A stretch of 64,000 bases of DNA from Climacium dendroides (Eukaryota > Streptophyta > Bryopsida > Hypnales > Climaciaceae). A program made the position numbers and the translations under genes. The DNA is taken from NCBI GenBank assembly GCA_950106755.1, contig OX467082.1, forward strand, positions 16,616,001 to 16,680,000, read 5' to 3'. The notes beneath the pieces are model-generated. The model was not told where the DNA came from and ran no database searches. It saw nothing but the letters and a program-made list of their open reading frames with translations. Position 1 is the stretch's first letter; each line of letters opens with the position of its first letter. This document shows positions 59,213-64,000 of this stretch, piece by piece.

Positions 59213-61509
59213 TTAATTTCAAACCAACATTACACTAAAAGTTTAGTATTTCTAGCTGATTGAAATTATTGTTGTACAATTTATAACCGGTTTCTTTAAA
59301 ATTGAAAGGATTTAAATTGAATGGCTTTACAATTTGAAGGCTATGGGCTGATTTCAATTTATGGTATTAGGCTTGGGCTAGTTGTATTAGTACATGAGCC
59401 GGAAGCCATGATTAAATGAAGGATTAATACTGATTAGTATGAATATCTTCTCGTTCTATGAGACAATTCATTCTTTAGAATTTTAGAATTTGTAAAGTAG
59501 ATAGTAAACTAGACTTTTTGTCTAGCTTCATTTCATTAGTTAGCATTAAAATTAAAAGAAATAATCTTCAACCCTAAAATCAAATTTGAAGTACATTGCT
59601 AATGGAGACCAATAATATGAGATAAATGAAAAACCCAAAAGAGACAAGTATTATGGAACGCATGGAGTATTTGACTGATATATAGTAGCACAAATAAGAT
59701 CCCCCACATAAATTTATTTGATACAACCACTTTGAGGAATGTATAAGGCTATGATGATTTTGAGCCCAAAACATTGATTGGAGCTGGGATTGAAATTTAT
59801 TGCCAAGTTTTTTTTCTAAAAATTGTAAAAAATCTAAAAACAAGTATAATTTTGTTTTGAAAAATTGTGATTTCTATTTATTTTCAATGAAAAAAAATTC
59901 TCTAATTGTAAATTTTCTATATTGTTTCTATGTTTATTATCTTAAATGAGTGGTTTCAAATCATTCTACCTGATTCCATGTAGAGTCTCACAAAATCAAT
60001 TTAGTGTATTTAAATATAAATACACTTATAGTGGTTTATAATTAACTTGTAATGGTACAATAAATTTTAATTTCTCAAGCCACTGTAAGGTTCAAAAAGA
60101 AATAACTTTATTCAATTTTTGAAAGTTTAATTGCATGCATGCCTTCTATACATGAGACCTTCTATAAGTAATAAGTTCTCAATTTTTTTTTAAAAAATTT
60201 GGATTATCATGAATATTTAAATGTAGAATAAAAAATTTGATATCATATACAAAATTGTTTTTAAAATCTAAGATAATCACCCTTGGTGTATATTAAAATG
60301 TATACTTAATACAATTTTTATCTCAATAAAGCAAATTAGATGCAAGAGTCCAATTCTAGGATTGCACAAATTGACAAAAAGGAGTTCACAAATAGCAAAA
60401 TCCTTGTTGTACACATGCACTTAAAATATTCTTCTATTGTTGAATAAAGGAATTATAGAATTTGCTTATGTTATAGTATAATTAATTGACTAGAACCCCT
60501 TTTAAGTTGGATTTATTTCTACTTAATTGTTTTTTTACACAATTTTTAGAGATTTTATTTTGTCTCAAATATTAGGAAATATATTATTTTAGAATTTTAC
60601 TAATTTTGGGGGATGTTTTAAAATTCAAATATTTTTTCCAAAAACTCATAGTAATCCTAATCCTAATTCAAATGCAACAAAATCAATTAGTATTTCTTAT
60701 AATTATCAATCTATACAATCAAAACATAAGAGCCAAATTTTAAGTTTTTATATAATGCTTTCAAATTTTTAACTTACTCATATATTGTATTCTAATAATA
60801 CATCTTAAAATGAATAAAAAATCCTCTTTTTCTTACCAATAAGGTCTAATAAAATTATTATGCTCACGAGGTCATATTCCTAAACTATGCGGACCATGTT
60901 CCTACCAGTTATATAATGCTAAAGTTGTAGCCACAACACTTTGCTTGCTTCAAACCTACCCTTCTTGAAGATGGGTTTTAGAAAATACAAACATTTATCA
61001 AAATCATCTATTACAATAAATATGAGCCCTCAAGAAGGCCATGAGAGAGTTGTTCCCCAAGTTGTGAATAGTGAACTATTGGTCTGAATTTTAAATATTC
61101 AAAAATTATTATTATTACTATAATAATAATAAATTTAATAAAATAACAAACCATTAATAATAAAAATATCAAAAAATCTTATCTAATGTGGTAGTAGTAG
61201 TGCCACATCAAGTTTGAAGTGGCAAAGACCCCAATCATTTCAATGAAAAAAGAAATTTCAATTTTATTTATTTTTTAAAAATAATTTTTATTTCATTATA
61301 CTATCTTGCATGTAGTTTTATGAATTTTTTAAAATTTTGGTATTTTTGGATTTTATTTTTAAAATTAAAATTCAATATTTTTTCTAACATTGTTCCTTGC
61401 TCTTTGGGAACAAATGGCCCTTTGCAAGGGCTCATTCTTCTTGTAATGCCTAAGTAACTTAGTACAAATTTGAAATCCAATAAAGCCAAGGTCAATTCTA
61501 TTAGTTTAG
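59213..61509. other. Very AT-rich gene-free DNA
   Basis: No gene or ordered repeat recognised. Confidence 0.45.
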
Positions 61510-61755
61510 ATGGGGAATTTCATTAAAATGGTGATTATTCCGAGAAAATGGCACAAAGGGGGACTACAACATGGAAGAAATTCATAGAAAGATGGCATGG
61601 GGGTGAAGAAACATGGGAGTTTTGTTGCAATTTGGACTTGTTGGGGACAAAATTGACATATCTATGAGGTTGACATGCCGAGAAGCATTGTTGTATGTGC
61701 TCTTGACTCGCGTAAATGGCATGTAGAATATCGCCATTTTAATGAAATTCCCCAT
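61510..61755. mobile_element. MITE with 26-bp terminal inverted repeats
   Basis: ATGGGGAATTTCATTAAAAT-GGTGAT (61510-61535) is inverted at 61730-61755 with one mismatch. Both sides carry TTAG (61506-61509 and 61756-61759), a likely 4-bp target duplication. 246 bp, no coding sequence. Class uncertain. Confidence 0.82.
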
Positions 61756-62238
61756 TTAGGTAGTCAGTGTAGAAAGTGATCTCTACTAGAGTGTTACATC
61801 CACAATAATGGATGAAATTTGCAATGTATGGATGAAAGTTTATTAATTCATCTAAAAAAGTGTACATTCATCCAAAATAGAGCAATATTGTCCCAAAGTT
61901 TTGGTAGCATTTTGCAATTTTATCCATTGAAAAAGGAAGAACATCTCCTAAAATTTTCCCTATAAAAAATTTTGCATCACTTTTTAGCGAAAATTCACTC
62001 AAAAAAACACACCCTGTAGCAAGCTCCAAGTTTTTATTTTGGGAAAAACATGGTAACTTTATTTTTTTTACTCACTGATGATCAATTTGGAATATGTATT
62101 TGGGATTCAGTTGAGAACCTTGAATCTGTGGGGTCAGGTAGAAACACACCAAATTTTGCCAACTCTTTAATGGGGGACATATTTTTTACACTTATTTTAT
62201 GAAGGTGAAAAGAGTTGAATATGCCTTGCATGAGATAA

Positions 62239-62445
62239 CCTTAGAAGGATGGGCTTGTCACTATGGAAATCATCCTTTGAGGTACCATGTGAATCACTAG
62301 CTTAAAAAAATGTAAGATCATTCATTGGAGGTCAACTACTGTGCAGGACTTCCCATTTTTATTCAAAATGCCAAAGATGAACATCTGCATTTCTATCATA
62401 CATAGAAGGAGTTTGGACAATTAATGTTTTTGGCATCTTTTTAGG
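62239..62445 (+). mobile_element. TTAA-flanked MITE family, diverged copy D
   Basis: Begins ATAA-CCTTAGAAGGATGGGC and ends CATCTTTTTAGG-ATTAA. It shares GTCACTATGGAAATCATC, CATGTGAATCACTAGCTTAAA, CATTGGAGGTCAACTACTGT and GATGAACATCTGCA with copies B, E and F. Confidence 0.6.
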
Positions 62446-62820
62446 ATTAACCCTAAAATGAAGGTGAAGATGCTTTGTGTCTTTAGGGATGATTCGTTAT
62501 AAACAACTGTAGATTGTAGGAATATTTTTCATCCACTAGGGAGGGCTTGAATGTATTTTTAAGTAAATAGTATTTTATATTTCCTTGATGTTATATTTTT
62601 TATTGTTAAAAAAAAGATACTTAATCCATTGATTCCCCTAAGTATTGTTTCTACTTCATTTAGAAAATTTTAGAAAAATCCTTGAAATCTAGTATTTTAT
62701 TGTAATTTAAACTTTGGTCCTTTGACTATGATTTGTTGATTTTACAGTTTTATAATGATAAGGTAAAAATTTATAATTAAAAAATATTAAAAAATCTTTA
62801 CCATTATGTTATGCACTACA

Positions 62821-62871
62821 TATATATATATAAATATATATATATAAATATATATATAAATATATATATAA

Positions 62872-62925
<54 letters not shown>
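62821..62925. repeat. (AT)n / ATATATATAAAT microsatellite
   Basis: Alternating AT with periodic AAA interruptions every 12-14 bp, becoming pure (AT)n near its end, then a T run. Confidence 0.95.
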
Positions 62926-62929
<4 letters not shown>

Positions 62930-62933
<4 letters not shown>

Positions 62934-64000
62934 TTTTAATTTTTTTTAAAATTTCAAATTTTTTAGCATGTTTTGTATTTGATATGAATTTTCTTCACTT
63001 TTTTCTTAAAAAGTTAACAATAATTTTAAGTTTTTACAAAAAAATTCAAATTTCTTTATCTTCTAAAAGACATGTGATTTCATCTCAATAAAAAAAAGTC
63101 ATTAATATATGATTGCAAAATAGCAACAAATAGAGTGAAGGATTGGAAGGCATGAATCCATAGTCATGGGTCTATCCTTTCATGCATAAAGCTCAAAGGA
63201 CAAGCCCATGATTACACAATTAAACTTCAAAATCCTCCATTCTTTATTTTTCCACTTTGTGATTATTTATGGATTTAATTCTTCATATTCCTTTCTTCAG
63301 AGAAGAGTGAAAAGTCTTCCATATATCATAAAAAATTTAGATACTTTTTGGCGAAATTTGAAATTACCTTTAAATATTGAAAAAAATATAAAGAAAATCC
63401 ATATCAAATTCAAGTTATGCTTGTAAAATCTATATTTTGTTCCATAAGTGTATAATATAGAACAAAACATTTTGGTGTAGATCAACTATTTTTGTGCTAT
63501 TTTTATAATAAAAAATCAATAGATCTCAGTTATTTGTCCAAAATGATAAACTTCATTTCATTAGTTTTTCTCAAATTCAAAGAATATTGTTTTAATGGCT
63601 AAAATTCAAAGTAAGAACAACAAGCCTAAAATTGTCAAAATAAACTATAAGGTGATCTATGGATAACTGGTATCCATTTTCTTGTTAGAAAAGTTAACAA
63701 TACTACTTTAAGGGAATTTTCAACACCATCTTTCGTGAATGAGTTCAAGCAATTTTTCAATGAAAATTGTATGAAAAAATTATCTATTTTTGTTATAGAT
63801 GGCTTTCTAAAGTTGTCCAAAGGATACAAATTGGTCAAAGCATTGTTTTAAGATTATCCTTTAAGTGAGTCTCATAAAGAAGGAATGTATTGCAGATTAG
63901 GGACATTTAGAATAAAATGAATTATAGCTTGACAATAGAATCAAGATATAGAATCTTCATTTTGTAGTTATTCATTTCCTTCTCATATGATTTAAAACCT
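62930..64000. other. AT-rich gene-free DNA to the window end
   Basis: Short AT-rich frames only; nothing recognised. Confidence 0.4.

Noticed and set aside
1..64000. CRISPR arrays, bacterial operons, ribosomal RNA genes
   Set aside because: No regularly spaced identical repeats with unique spacers, no operon-like gene packing and no rRNA signature; the window is eukaryotic.

Overview
The window looks like nuclear DNA of a land plant. It holds a plant-type phosphatidylinositol 4-kinase gamma with two ubiquitin-like domains, a probable plastid zinc-ribbon membrane protein, GT-AG introns, and remnants of Ty1/copia, PIF/Harbinger, hAT and CACTA elements. The sequence is AT-rich and gene-poor. 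A non-seed plant (for example a bryophyte) is a guess from the general look of the proteins; nothing here proves the species.

Layout. 1-2.2 kb: a decayed PIF/Harbinger-type transposon with a Myb-companion-like coiled-coil remnant (+) facing a DDE transposase remnant (-). 2245-7493: a complete but broken Ty1/copia retrotransposon on the minus strand, with both LTRs. 7.5-10.7 kb: a six-exon gene (+) for a 268-residue membrane zinc-ribbon protein. 10.7-28.8 kb: intergenic DNA rich in tandem repeats, palindromes and MITEs. 29-33 kb: a two-exon PI4K gamma gene (+), the clearest gene in the window. 33.5-38 kb: intergenic, with a recent 152-bp tandem duplication and a CACTA-type MITE. 38.4-40.0 kb: the first six exons of a minus-strand gene for an unrecognised helical-repeat-like protein; its 3' part is not visible. 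41.3-42.9 kb: a dioxygenase-like reading frame with an HxD...H signature that resembles TET/JBP enzymes, with one in-frame stop near the start. 43.4-53 kb: intergenic, with a possible inositol-phosphate kinase-like exon and a large GT-rich microsatellite. 53.3-55.5 kb: a five-exon gene (+) of unknown function with a -1 frameshift in an A8 run, followed directly by a 660-bp TACATT minisatellite. 56.5-64 kb: AT-rich DNA with foldback elements, a hAT transposase remnant, a tRNA-like box and further MITEs.

The genes do not form a visible pathway; this is ordinary plant organisation of single genes separated by transposon debris. The observations most worth follow-up are the TET/JBP-like reading frame, the orphan five-exon gene, and a family of small elements flanked by TTAA and bounded by CCCTTAAA, a target duplication typical of piggyBac elements, which I do not expect in land plants. 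All exon borders were read by eye from GT/AG sites and reading-frame continuity, without transcript evidence.
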